Assembly (NCBI GenBank): GCA_025558075.1
Contig: JAHLKF010000003.1
Location: 930,001 to 994,000, forward strand
From: Gaertneriomyces semiglobifer
Lineage: Eukaryota; Chytridiomycota; Chytridiomycetes; Spizellomycetales; Spizellomycetaceae
Direction of reading: 5' to 3'
DNA: 64,000 nucleotides
A model generated the notes under the pieces. The model saw nothing but the letters and a program-made list of their open reading frames with translations, ran no database searches and was not told the origin of the DNA. Position numbers and translations under genes: made by a program. Of this stretch, positions 22,471 through 34,100 are shown piece by piece (positions within the stretch are counted from its first letter, which is position 1; every line of letters begins with the position of its first letter).

Positions 22471-22625
22471 ATATGTTAATAGCTGCTGATAGCGCCAATT
22501 GTGAACAAGCAAGTGGCCGAACACGCTTTTAGCTTCACCGCAAAAACGCTGTCGTTCAATTCAGATCCACGGCCTCTATCTAGTTTACGCAAAAAACATA
22601 ATCCGTACTTATAAGCTATGCGTTT

Positions 22626-24540
22626 CTAATCTATTTCGCTTGCGCCTGCTAGAGCTTCAGGTAAACCGGGAACACTCTTCGCCTCTACTTGCATGAGTCC
22701 GCTTTGACTTTCGCGAGTAAGTAGTGGTCCCACGGCCATTTCGGTCCACGTTTCCCATGTATGCTGCACGGTAAAACGGGCTTGTTTTGATATAGCAACA
22801 CAGAAAATTGCATCATACCCACCAGCTAGCATGTCGCGTTAGAAGCGAGGCAAGTGGATCAAATCCAAGTAGCAAAGGACCACAAACCTCCAGGCACTCC
22901 AGCGAGTACAATACCAGGGACATCCATACATGCATCAAGTAACCGCGTTTGCTCAGCTGGCTCAATAGGTACATCTGCCTCGGTTGACATAGTACGCAAG
23001 TGCTTTCGTACAGCCTACTCATATCACGTCAATATGACAATGGTTCGGCGGGATACGAGAAATACTCATACCTGGAATGCGTTGTAAAGGAGGCAGAACA
23101 TGGTGTGGATGGGCGCTAACTCCTCACGGACTTCGAAATGTTGCCACTGCACACACAATGAATCAAATGCTCTCACGCATTTCAACATTAAGGATGTTCT
23201 CACCCTGGAAGCAACTGTCTTACTACACTGAGCAAGAATGGTCTCATATCCAGAAGGGTTCACAACTGCCAGATGCGACAGCTCCCTCAGATACTTTTCG
23301 ACTGCGCTATTCTCTGCGTTCAGTTGGGTCCACAGATCCAATGCTTCCTCTGGCTTGGACTTCCTCCATTGAAGTACACTAGAAACCAACTTCGGCGTGC
23401 TGCTTCCTGCATCAATGTCTGCCAACAGTAGGCTGAAGCCCAACGGAAGTGAAAACTGTTCAACTTCTGAATCCCAACTAGACAGGAGCAAGAACATGAG
23501 ACACGTTGCAGAGCCCACCCTTTGATGAAACTCTTACCGGCATTCGGAGGCAGAGGGTACCAGTGCCTTGCACATGTCTTTGAGAGGCAATGAGCTGTTC
23601 TGTGCTCCGGCAGCTTTCAATAACGGGTCCAGAATGATTGGCGAGAAGCGCCGGTAGGCGTGATTGCCGAACACCGCAGCACTAACATCAAATCCGCTTC
23701 CTATTTTGCCTTGAGCGAGGCAATGGCAGAACTGCGCGGTGTTATGGACCAGCTTTAGCCCAAATGTTTCCTCATTTGTGAGCATTCCATTAGACCCTCT
23801 AGGTAGTGATACCACTTTGAAGTGAGACAAAAGAGCGCCAACAAGGGATGTTATCATCGCCGCTGATGACCCTAGCCCAGTTTTGTGAACGTTTGCGATA
23901 TCAGAGTATGTGGAACAGAATGGGGGAAGAGTTGCAAGGGCGTCATGGTTGAGGGGTAGAGATCGCCGGGCCAACTGCTCTCGTTGGGAGTAAAAGTCAT
24001 TGCTTCCGAATATGACAATATCCAGGCCATGTAATAGTATGCTATCCACGTCTCCGGAAAGGGCAGAACCAAGGTTTAAAGGATGAAGGAGTGCACATTC
24101 CACATATCGGTTTCGCACTTGTGAGCTGAAGGCTTGAAACGTCAGCGGGGTTTTCAAAAAGAACAGGTGGTTACCGCAACCGGATACTCACTTAACCGGC
24201 CGAATGTCGTATACATGACCTTCATCAGTTGGCTGACGGCTCACGTCGTATTCCCACTTGCCATCACTGAACTGAGGAGAGATCACAGTAATGCGCGGCT
24301 CCTTTCGAACTGACCCTCCATCTTTCTTTGGTGTTACGGAGACGTAGAACCGTGAGTCCGTTGCGACGACCAGGCCTTTGTATGCGCGATCCAAGACGAG
24401 GTACCCTCCCGTAAGTAGCACCTTTCCTGGTGCGGAAACGACCGTACTGGCGCTATGGGCACATGCAAACATTAAAGACAGAGTTTTGGTTATCTCAGCA
24501 GCCCATGGTGACAATGTCCTTACCCGAGCCCTGTTGTCAT
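22626..24540 (-). CDS. ERG8: Phosphomevalonate kinase
   Basis: Seven exons (minus): 24524-24540, 24192-24452, 23538-24125, 23204-23477, 23072-23146, 22888-23014, 22626-22825; 513 aa. The enzyme phosphorylates 5-phosphomevalonate with ATP in the mevalonate pathway to sterols. GHMP-kinase features: N-terminal SAPGKVLLTGGYLVLD, the glycine-rich ATP loop KTGLGSSAAMITSLVGAL, the family segment GKIGSGFDVSAAVFG, and C-terminal GVPGAGGYDAIFCVAI, which only appears once the last intron is removed. The first exon is only 17 nt (MTTGL plus two bases) and its join restores SAPGKV. Length is close to fungal Erg8. The CDC1-like gene follows 155 bp downstream on the same strand. Confidence 0.92.
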
Positions 24541-24667
24541 TGAGAAGATTTACTCCACAAGCGCTAGCTAGGAAAACGGCTGGATCTTGGCACGGAACGT
24601 GAAGACCTCAGAATTCAACAAGTGGACCAAAACAGGGAGTACTTGACATGAAGAGGATACAACATTA

Positions 24668-25026
24668 TTACGCTATGTTGATATAGGCTTTACGTGGATC
24701 CAATAGAACCCTGGCCGTTGACGATTCATGCAGACGGTCCTCTGGGGTTGGGAAGTCCTTGGAAGTGCTAGCCGCGTTGTATCTGGTTCCTGTGGAGTTC
24801 CAAAGCAGGAAGTGTAGAAAGTATACCTGGGTTCAGCCAAAGGGGATAATAGTGTCCGTCCTGCAGCAGAGTATAGCGGCATCTCATCGGTGCCCTCATA
24901 TACTCGCACTGAATCAAAACGCCGGTTGACCAGGAACTACCTCTGTCTAATTACGCCGTAAATTCATTGATACACATTCATCATAGCATACTACTTCTCT
25001 CCGGGAACCGCATAATCGACCGCCAT
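24668..25026 (-). CDS. Unrecognised small protein, three-exon model
   Basis: Proposed exons (minus) 24995-25026, 24827-24942, 24668-24789; 89 aa. It starts MAVDYAVPGEK and includes STGVLIQCEYMRAPMRCRYT, GHYYPLWLNP, DFPTPEDRLHESSTARVLLD and a C-terminal PRKAYINIA. The frame is kept across two joins and the composition is protein-like, which is the only support. The second intron would be only 37 nt, shorter than almost all others here, so the model may be wrong. It sits between ERG8 and the LAMTOR1-like gene on the same strand. No family recognised. Confidence 0.3.
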
Positions 25027-25101
25027 CAGCGGCTATGTATAGAAATCGCCAATTTCGAGAAGTTGCCGTCGGTCCACCCTTGACTACCAGGTATACTTTC
25101 T
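24816..25101. repeat. 15-bp perfect inverted pair
   Basis: AGAAAGTATACCTGG (24816-24830) and its exact complement CCAGGTATACTTTCT (25087-25101) are about 256 bp apart and flank the small unrecognised gene. The left arm overlaps a proposed splice donor. It could be chance or the scar of an inversion. Confidence 0.45.
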
Positions 25102-25199
25102 GGCCGCAGAATAGGAAGGGTGCATTGATAAAGGGCTTTCGAGCTGGACGTTTCCGGGACATGAGATCTCAAAGCCATCGGAGACACCAAATGCTCCCA

Positions 25200-25927
25200 T
25201 TACATCCCTAGTCCCTTCACGACAAACTCCCCAACATCGTTAACTTTCATCTCGTCCAGCACCTCCCCAACCTCCTTCCCTATCCGTTGCAGAATTGCCA
25301 CATCCTCGGCATTGACATGCGCTGCTTTCAGAACACTCAATGCCTCTTCTTGGCTCCTGATGGTCGTCGGGGTGAGCATGTTCATCGTCCGGCGAAATGA
25401 CCCAAACGCGGCCGTATGCTGTTGAACTATTTTGTCATATTCTTGTGCCCGCTCAACAGCGAGCTCATGTTGAATGCGGTCAAGGGTTCGAATGGCTGAA
25501 ATATCTATTAGATGGCTATATAGATGCAGGTTAAGCTCTATAGTGATTCGATGAGAACACCATGCATTAACCTACTCGGCTGTCTTCTGTACAATCCGCT
25601 TCAAACTCTCCTGTTCTCGCAGTTGATTGAGGGAGTGAGAATTAGCATGATTCGATCTGAAAGTAATGGCATAAGTGCTACATTCGTTTTGGATCGCAGA
25701 TGCGAGTAAGTAGCACTTACATGTCAAACTCCGGTTGAACAGGATAAGTGTCGCCATCCAGCAATCTCGTGCGTTCATCAGGCTGTTTTACGCCAATTCA
25801 AGTCAGTTACTGGATGCACATGAAGCTTACGAATGGAAAGTTGACGGTGATTTACCTCATTGCTCCCAGTTCCTCGGCCATGCCCAACCCCATCTGCCGA
25901 GAAACAGTACGAACACCAATTACCCAT
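25200..25927 (-). CDS. LAMTOR1/p18-like Ragulator membrane anchor
   Basis: Exons (minus) 25856-25927, 25721-25782, 25576-25656, 25200-25515; 176 aa. Starts MGNWCSYCFSADG: Gly2 for N-myristoylation, with Cys5 and Cys8 available for palmitoylation, the same lipid-anchor logic as LAMTOR1. Next comes an acidic DERTRLLDGD block. The core SLKRIVQKTADHLIDISAI matches the most conserved LAMTOR1 helix, where an ILxKTAxxxIDvSA pattern is expected. Helical segments follow (ERAQEYDKIVQQH, EDVAILQRIGKEVGEVLDEM). LAMTOR1 wraps the Ragulator and tethers Rag GTPases/TORC1 to the lysosome or vacuole (Ego1/Meh1 is the yeast counterpart). Length is close to the animal protein (about 160 aa). Divergent from the CLASP-like gene. 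Confidence 0.65.
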
Positions 25928-26241
25928 ACTCCCTAGTTCTAGTAAATGGCGTGCAAAGTAAAATTTAGCGTATGCTATGAGGCCCCATGTACACTCTTCG
26001 AAATAAGATGTGGATCCAACTTACAGGAATTGGTGATAGTTTTGCTTTGCTCGCCTTGTAAAACTTGGAAAACGTCTCCGTGGTCGCGTGCGAAAACGTC
26101 CAGATAAAAGTGTTCAGTCGCGAACAGACCGATACTGCAAGTTGGACACGGAGCCTGTGCTGGACGGCGTCAGACGGAAAAGAAGAAAGAAACCAACAGG
26201 ACGAGCGAGAAGAGAGTCGAAGTCCTGTTGCAAAGAGTACT
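25928..26241. promoter_or_regulatory. Divergent promoter of the LAMTOR1-like and CLASP-like genes
   Basis: About 315 bp between opposite start codons. The frame of the CLASP-like gene is open upstream to 26065 but has no earlier ATG. No recognised motif. Confidence 0.45.
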
Positions 26242-28190
26242 ATGGTAGTGGGATCACCCACCAAACTTACGAGTTCCTCATACGAGATCAACAAGCTTGT
26301 GCAAGCGTTCAACGACGAGCGCGAAACCGAGCAGAATTGGGAACGACGTCGAGATGCACTGAAGGCTCTCGAAGCAATCATCTCTCGGCTGGATGTAACA
26401 GAAGAAGCCCTAGTCAAAGATGTTGAAAAAGTGGGACGTCAGTTGTTGGAGAAGTCGCTGATTTCAGAACGATCAGCCGTTGTGGCGGAGGCATCTTCAG
26501 TCGTCGAAGCCAGCGTAAAATGCTTTGGCGACTTTGTCTTTGGCATCAAAGTCTTGACACTCTGCCTGAACAACTGTGCCAGAGGCAACACTACTGTCGC
26601 ACGCCGGGCAGCCAACGCAATGACGACGCTCGCTACAGATGCCCCACATCGGTTGTCACGACATGAATTCCTAGATGTATTTGTACACGGGTTAGAGAGT
26701 CGGAGTGAGTCGTTGAGGAAGGCAGCTGCAGAGGTTTTTACAAGGGTGGTAATTGGGAATGGCGGTAGAGCAGATATGACACTAGTAGAAAAAGCAATGA
26801 AGATGATGATCCAGAGTGCAAGTGCGGATGTCAGAGGCTGTGGGCAGAAAGTCTTTATTATATATCGTGACACTGTTGGCGGTGAGAGGCTTAGAAAGTA
26901 TGTGCGAGCAGTTTTGGCGTTGACGCCTGCTATCCGTTGAAAGCTCATCCGTTCAATTACCAAAGGTTCATGGACAGTTTAGACTCTACGGCTAAGAAGC
27001 GTTTTGAGGCCGGAAGCGCTTCACCCATCAAGATGGTTATCAGTAGAAGTCGCGGCGGATCACCCACTGCACCCAGACGAGCGCCCTCCAGCGTCGCAGC
27101 CTCGCCACTTCAAGGCCTCCCAGATACTTCTGCGGGACAGCGTCAGATTACCAGCGGCCCAAGTCGAGTACCTGTTCAGCGGGACGCGGAATTAGTAAAC
27201 CCTGATGGATCGCTCCGGCCGGGCACGCGGTTTGCACTTGGGGGAGCACAGCGAGTACCCCGACCGGCATTTGAAGAGCAACAGCAGAGACTGACTGTAC
27301 CAGTTATTGGGGATGAAGGAAAACACGTAGATGTGTCCGGAGCAAGGCGAATGCCGCGCAGGTCGATGTTGCCGACGCATGAGTTGGTCCAACCACCGAC
27401 AGCAGGTGCGCGGCGAGCCCCACGAAAGTCCATACTTCCCATGCATGAGGCAGTGACAGCGTCAGTAGATTCAGAGCCAACCACTACTGCCGCGGCACCA
27501 AAGAGAGCAGCACCCCGACGTTCCATAGTTCCACCGCGAGTACCGACAAGCAGTGGACAGGAACCTGATAAGGTCGGTGGCCGGATGACCCGGGCCATTG
27601 GACCAAATGCAACAGCCGGCGTAGGGCGCCCCGTCGTTCGAGGTGCCAAACCGGCGATGAAAGGCAAACCAAGTACTGCAAGTACGTTGATGAAACCGAC
27701 TGCCGCGTCAGCAGCGCGCAAAGTGGCAGGTCTGAATGGAGTACAACAGAGCCTTATCCCGGTGATGAGCCCGGCCAGGACACAGGCGCGTGCGGCGGAT
27801 GCTGATCTTGCGTCGGATGACGAAGTGTTGTCGATATGCTCGGAGAAGATCCCTGATGATGTAGCAGCACTTGCTGCGGTACAAGAAGGACTAAACGAGG
27901 TAGTAGCAACCGCTGGTGAGAAACTGGAAGCATCACCGAAACTTGAGGATGTGAACGCTCCAGACGTTGCGATTGAAGTCAAAGCGCGAAAGAAACTGAC
28001 ATTCAGCGAACTACGTGACAGGCTATATAGTGAAGTGGACAAACTTGTTGAGCAACATATGGACGAGTTACGCGTAGACTTGTCCGTTGAGAGACCATAC
28101 CTTGCATGGCTCTTGGCAGCTGAAGGGCAAGAATTACCGCATGTTGCAGCCTTGCCGCCCGCTGCGGAGGTTGGTAGTGCTCCATACTAG
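26242..28190 (+). CDS. CLASP/Stu1-like TOG-domain microtubule protein
   Basis: Exons 26242-26897 and 26966-28190 (68-nt intron, phase 2), 626 aa. Start at MVVGSPTKLTSS, the first ATG. Residues 15-235 form a helical TOG/CLASP_N-like array (EQNWERRRDALKALEAIISR, VARRAANAMTTLATDAPHRL, ESLRKAAAEVFTRVV). From about 236 to 500 it is basic and Ser/Pro/Arg-rich, the usual microtubule-binding linker. This linker has one exact SxIP motif (QSLIPVM, about 481) and three relatives (RRSMLP ~352, RKSILP ~374, RRSIVP ~405), suggesting recruitment by EB1. The C-terminus is helical (LTFSELRDRLYSEVDKLVEQ). One TOG domain is fewer than in most CLASPs, so another TOG-family member is possible. Confidence 0.55.
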
Positions 28191-28371
28191 AATAGGAATG
28201 GTGAGCAACTGCTGCTATGATGTTTTGTACATAGTAATGATAAGTCGCAGCCGTATATGTCCCTGGTGCGCTGTGGCACCAATTCTCCTGAACTACGCCA
28301 TTTCCGCTGACACACCTCCTTTTGTCTATACAATGTTCAAGATGATGCGCCAGGTCTGGCCCGACATATCC

Positions 28372-28854
28372 TCAAGCGTCCGTCACGTTCTTCAAGTCCT
28401 TTTCTACTCTCATATGTTCAATCCCAACTTCCTCAAAAACATCTCCAACTACACGATACCCAAGCTTCTCATAGAATCGGCATGCGTTGAGCCTAGCATG
28501 TGCGACCACCTTCGCAAGTCCGCTCTCTTGAAGGCATTGTTCTGCCTCTTGTATGAGCTTGCGTCCTATGCCCAAACCCTGATGATCCGGTGATACCGCC
28601 ATCTGTCGCAGTTTCGCTGTTGTTGCTGACACTGGAACGAATTGGACTGTGCCCACCAGAGTCGTCGCAGCTCCTGGCGATGAAGGCAGTAAGAATGCTG
28701 CAAAATGGATGTTGTGCTCTTCAACCGTGATATCTTCATCCGCAAGTGACAGCCCTAGAGGTTTACGCAACACGTTCTCTCGTAGGTCCAAGGCATCCTT
28801 GAATTCCGGGGAGTCAAATGGTATCTTACGAGCTATTATTGTCTGGTGCACCAT
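28372..28854 (-). CDS. GNAT-family N-acetyltransferase
   Basis: Single exon, 160 aa; starts at MVHQTIIARK, the first ATG of a frame that runs three codons further upstream. The GNAT fold is visible: LVGTVQFVPV (beta4), then KLRQMAVSPDHQGLGIGRKL with the acetyl-CoA loop QGLGIG, then VVAHARLNACRFYEKLGYRV as beta5-alpha4. The substrate cannot be told from sequence. Small stand-alone GNATs of this kind include arylamine, polyamine and peptide acetyltransferases. The 3' end converges on the CLASP-like gene. Confidence 0.85.
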   Translation of the reverse strand: MVHQTIIARKIPFDSPEFKDALDLRENVLRKPLGLSLADEDITVEEHNIHFAAFLLPSSPGAATTLVGTVQFVPVSATTAKLRQMAVSPDHQGLGIGRKLIQEAEQCLQESGLAKVVAHARLNACRFYEKLGYRVVGDVFEEVGIEHMRVEKDLKNVTDA

Positions 28855-29021
28855 CTTTTCCAAGAAACAGAATGTGTAATTGTGGTGGTGAACGTTAGTT
28901 AGCCTGATTTAAGCTTCACATTTTATACAACGACTGGACAAGATCCAAAAGGCACGACGCGGGTTTATTACATGCATCTGCGATGCTCATTACGGCTAGT
29001 CTGCATTGGCCAGAGAAAGAA

Positions 29022-30655
29022 CTACCAATCGCCCTCATCATCCTCTTCCATCTCCTCCAGCACCTCCCCAAGTCGCTTGGCTTCTTCACCGTCCGCGGCA
29101 GCCCACTCCTGGCGTCCCTCCTTGGGGAACCGGAGCGCTTTCACACTCTCATTATGCAGATTCAAACAGAACCCAATACGACTATGGAAAGCGTCGTGAG
29201 GCTCCGTGGTTGTATAAACATCTGTTGTCTCCAAAGAGGACATATAACCTTCGCTATGATGGAGTGTGGCAGAAATAATTCCATCGCGAATAGCCTAGAG
29301 TCAATGTTAGCATTCAGTTGCTCGGAACCTGAAGTAGGCTGACCGACTCACTTTAGCGATAACAAATTCTGCGTCTTCCTCCCCGTCCAACTGTAACTTG
29401 ACACACACATCCCTCAATGCGATCCGGCTGTAGCTCAAGCTAATCATCCTGATGCCGGTCTTAATCACATTATGCCTCAACCGCAGGATCATTGTGTAGT
29501 TCCTATCCCTTTTGAACACTCCTGCATACTGCTCCAAAGCTTTCTTAAACAATTCCAAATCGCCAATCCTCACGGCTTGTGTGATTTCCAGATATGGTTG
29601 CAATGATTTCCGCAGCGTGGGTTGACGGAACAATGACCGATCGGGGATTTCACCCATCAATAACTGGATAACAATCAATAGCTTATGAGCGGACTGTTGA
29701 AACCCAGCGGCATTGGCACTTTGAGGCGCTTTGCGTGTAGCTTGCAAGAGATGACGGTGTGCAGTGGAGTAATCCAGTTGAATCGCCTTGATACGTCCAA
29801 GGTAGTACATGTACCGCGCAGTTTGATTGTTACTGGCACCTTCCGGGAAACTCGTCTTGCTTACCAATTTATCTGCCTGATCGTACAAGTTGTACTCGAG
29901 ATAACTCCTCAACAGTAGGTTCAACAAAGTCGCTTGTGTATCGTCATCGTGGCGGAGGGTTGCGGTTCGTTGCGCAGCAAGCAAAAGAGGCCGCGCTTCG
30001 CCTAGTCGCCCTTGCAACTCGTAGAACCGCGAAAAGTAAAAGTAAATACGACCACCCAATTGATCCAGAGTTCGCCTGTTTAATGATTGAATCTGCTCAA
30101 CAATTGCAGTCGCCAGTGCTAATCCAGTTTCGACCTGGTTGCCATCATGCAGATATAGCAGGACCAGGAAAGATAAATAAATGTCATGCTCCGGCAAAAA
30201 TGCTTTTTCTTTCTCCTTTTGTTTTTCATTCTTGTCGGCTGTATCTACGTCCATACTTTCGGTTACTGCGGTGGTGGGTGTGCCCACATATCCAAGAAGT
30301 TGATCCAAATTTGCGTGGCCGGGAGGGTAAAAGGAAACAAGTGCCCTCTGTAAAATAGATGGGGACAGACGTTTGCGGATTGATGCGGTAGCGCGAAGGG
30401 CGCGGGTGGCATATCGGGACTCTAAAGCTGTCACGGAACGCTCCAGCAGGAGGATATTTTGCTTGATGTCTATCCGACCACAAACGACTGAGTAAGACGA
30501 ACTCAAAATCAAATGGCATCGCCTATGCCTATCCGCAGCTCACCAGAGAACACTGCCTCCTCTTCCTCTTTTTTGAGTTCCTCCTCAGTCTTCTCAGGAA
30601 CTGCAGTGTCCACCTCCATAGCTGTTGTCGTCTCACGTGTTTTTTCAGTCATCAT
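29022..30655 (-). CDS. RPN3: 26S proteasome regulatory subunit RPN3 (PSMD3)
   Basis: Exons (minus) 30544-30655, 29352-30487, 29022-29294; 506 aa, normal for the family. Exon 1 encodes an acidic N-terminus (MMTEKTRETTTAMEVD). Then come ITR-like helical repeats from DIKQNILLLERSVTALESRY, and the PCI domain toward the C-terminus (IRLRHNVIKTGIRMISLSYS-like helix, ALRDVCVKLQLDGEEDAEFV). After the last intron follow AIRDGIISATLHHSEGYM and DAFHSRIGFCLNLHNESVKA, which are diagnostic for Rpn3. It ends in an acidic tail. The protein is part of the 19S lid scaffold in nucleus and cytosol. Two ATGs stand in tandem at the start; I used the first. Confidence 0.94.
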
Positions 30656-31106
30656 AGATCTTTCGTCCTTGAGAATGCCTGCTCGTTCGAATGCCCTTCC
30701 TTTTGATCAACTACTCGTGCGTTCCACTCTCTGCTATGGGCGATACCTTCCTCTAGTGCCTTCACTCTAACACGCTGAACCATCTAGACACGACGTGTAC
30801 TGGAGCTGCAATGTCACCGCTAGGGTTCGGATCACGTGGTGCCTACTTATGTAAGCTCCGCGGCCATCGTCTCGTTATTCACCCGCGTCGCCAGAAGCAA
30901 AAGACGGCGACCTTATTGGGAACTTTGCAGATGTAGTTCAATTTCATTGGTATGGTGTCGAATGTCCACCTGCGAGGAAGGTCCACTGGCCAGTATATGA
31001 TATTTAAACATTAAATACATAAAGTCCTCCCAAAACGCAAAGCATGTACATGAAAAAATACGACCGTTCCTGCTTACACCTGCCTTGCATGAAGCTGGCG
31101 TCCCCG
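30656..31106. other. Intergenic, RPN3 promoter and POL2 3' region
   Basis: About 450 bp between two minus-strand genes. An ATCACGTGGT box (centre about 30834) contains CACGTG, a bHLH-type site, about 180 bp upstream of the RPN3 start. No gene-like ORF. Confidence 0.45.
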
Positions 31107-34100
31107 CTATATGACGCGCATCACCCACTCAACAACTTCCTTCAGCATGTGCATATCACAGAACTCGGCAAGATTGCCGAATACCTTCATACGCCGCACA
31201 AACTCGTCGCGCTTGTAATCCGTGACGATCATTCCACTGCAGTCGGCACAATTTTCCCTAAGATCCTCGCTTTTTACTAACTTGCAGCGAGAACACTTGG
31301 TGTCTTGCTGCTGCCATGCCGCCAGCCTTCTTTGTACGACCTCTACCATCCGTTGCTCGATTGACGCAGTGTCATACTCTGTTTGACAAGCAGGGCATAA
31401 CCAGGTGATACGTTTATCCGCTTGCTGCTGTTCATCGTCGAAACGGTTCGCGAAGAGATCTCGATCTCGGGTCAAGTCAACGTCCCGACAGTGATTACAC
31501 ACTTCGCAAATAACCTGTGCCAGCTTGAACGGTTCGCAAGGGTTCACAAATTTGGCCTCTTCGCTAAATTCCCCTTCCCCAATCAACATCAGCAAATCTC
31601 GTTTCAAGCCCCGTACTTCTCGTTCGAGATTCTCATCCAGTCCAAATACAGCAGTGACGCATTTAACGAATTCCATCGCTGGCTTCGTCATATGCAGATG
31701 TGATCCTGGTAGCAGCGGGAACTTATATGCGCTTGGATCCCCTTTGCCTTCCCGCTTGCGGTAAATCTCGGGAACGATCTTCAACAGTCTGCGTTTCATC
31801 TTCGTGCTGATGAGCTCACGTAAGAAAATCAACAGCGGGCTGTCACCGTCGTTCTCGGGTACCTGACCCTCGCGGTAGCCAGCAGCGATCGAATTCTCAA
31901 TTATCTTTCGCTGAAATGCTTGAATTTCAAAGATGTACTCAGCGATGGTCCTCATGAACTTTGGCTGCACGATAGGTGGTAAGTATTCGCCGATGTTCCA
32001 TTCCATTTCGGCGGTTACCACCGGCTGGACACGCTGTTGCGCTGCCTCATTGCTTTCGTCGGCTTCAGAAGCAACGGGTCCAAGCAGCAGCTCATCGACG
32101 TTTTCGCAAAGCAACCCACCATAGTTGTGGAGGTCGAGCCACAACAAGTAACCCCAATACCGGACAGCTTTGAGCTCCAGCATTTCCAGCATCGGCTTTT
32201 TATTTACAGCCTCCAAAATGTACTTAGAATATCCAACGGCAGTCCCAAGATCGCGTTTAGTTGTCTGCAACACAATTTTCTCGAAGCTGGCATAGATGAT
32301 CTTGCTCCCAAGCTTCTTGAATTCCGCGATAAGTTGTACAAAGACTCGTCGCATCAGCCCATGTACGAGGGAGAACAAAGCGGGATCGTAAAGCTTCGAC
32401 GATGACGACGTCAACCATCGATACAAATGTTCTAGTAAGAACGAAGCAAAGCGATTTCGTCGTCTAACCTCGTCAGCCCAACCCATAACCATCGACTTCA
32501 GGACATTGAAGGTTGCTGGACGAACCTCGCTTTCATCTACATTACCGAGCAAACTGCGGCCCACATCCCCCGCTTCTCCAGGAGTTGAAGTATAATCGTC
32601 CATCAAATGCCCAGCAACATGTGCAGCGTTGCCGCCCATAACGCCATCTTCCGTAAGGAGGCCACTCTGCATCAGCGTATTCAAGGCCAAATCCCATACC
32701 TCTACCTCGATCGTGACAGTATCATATGCACCAGGGAGATTGATCTCTGGATTAACCAATTCCTCCAACTCGAAACGGTTATCGTCCTGTTCACGCCCTC
32801 CCAAGTCCGGCTTTTCCGACAAAGAATACCAGAGTATCATATCCGCACGTTTGAGCCGCCTGGCAAGTCCAAGATCGGCGAGAAAAGCGGTGTAATCGAA
32901 GGCGATGTTACAGAATGGCACATCAGCGTATCTAGAAAGAGCGATTCGCTCCTTCAAAAAGTCATTCAACGTTAAGTAGTGCATCATCATGCGTCGGGAC
33001 ACATATGCTTGCCATCCGAGAGATGGGAAGGCCAGGTCCTTTTTCTGTGCAGGTAGGGAAATTATTGGGAAATCATGAATCAAGGTAATCCCGTTCATCA
33101 ACAAATGCCGAGAACTTTTAAGACTTTGCAGGGCGATAACCGTCGGCCCTCGTCTTTGTTCCTGGTATTCTCTCAGCGTCGCGTTTACGGCTGCCATGGC
33201 TTCATATTCCGTTTTCAGTACGGTTGAGCTTACTTCTAGATCTGAACTGTATGATATGACATCTGGTTCCACGCTGGAGCCACTCTGTGAAGGCGTAAAC
33301 GATGGTATAGCGCCATTCTTAGCCTCTTCGTACCGGTCTGCGTAAAGCGATTGCATATTCGGTATTTGATCTCGATTCCGTCCGGGATCGACTATATATA
33401 TCCAGGCCTTTTGTAGAGCGGTGGAGAAGACCCCAACTATCTGTCGGGAGCCTTGGGCTAATTGGAACAGGTACAGATAATGAAGGCCAGTATCACGTGA
33501 GAGGTACGGCGTTTGACTGTCGATGGTTTTGTGGTTAACCTCATCCAAATCAAACCCGTCTTCTAACCCGCGGCCGCTAAAGACTCTTTTGCGATCAATC
33601 GTGCTGACGCAACCCAATTTGATGAGTGCGCGGAATAACAGCGGAACCTGAAGTTCGTAAACTCCTTCTATTTGTTGGTGATTCGCCATGGACGCAAGCA
33701 TTGACGCATTTTCTCGGTAAAACGATTCGCTCATAGTCATCTCGTACAGGTATAAACAAGGGTGTGATCTGGGGAGCGTTCGCGTCCTTCTCACCATTTT
33801 GATACCCACGCGGTCCGAATCCTCTTCAGGGTCCGGTATTCGACTATTCACGTAAAACGTTCGCGGTACGGAGAGCTTGATAGAATGTAGGGTGCCTTCA
33901 ATAAGGGCCCAAACCCTGAAGTCCCCAGGTATGTCAGTTTCGGCAATCTGTAGAATCTGCCATGGCAGAGATAGAACATTTCTTGTTTGTTGTCGGAAGA
34001 ATCCGGCAACTGTGGATGATTGTCCGGCAGCTCCGGCATTGGCCCCAAGGCCTCGGTTGCCAAACATCGATTTATGCATGGCCACTTGCGCTCTACGTCT

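Noticed and set aside
27176..28042. 288-codon minus-strand ORF within the CLASP-like gene
   Set aside because: Low-complexity Ser/Thr/Gly/Ala shadow of the Arg/Pro/Ala-rich linker on the other strand.
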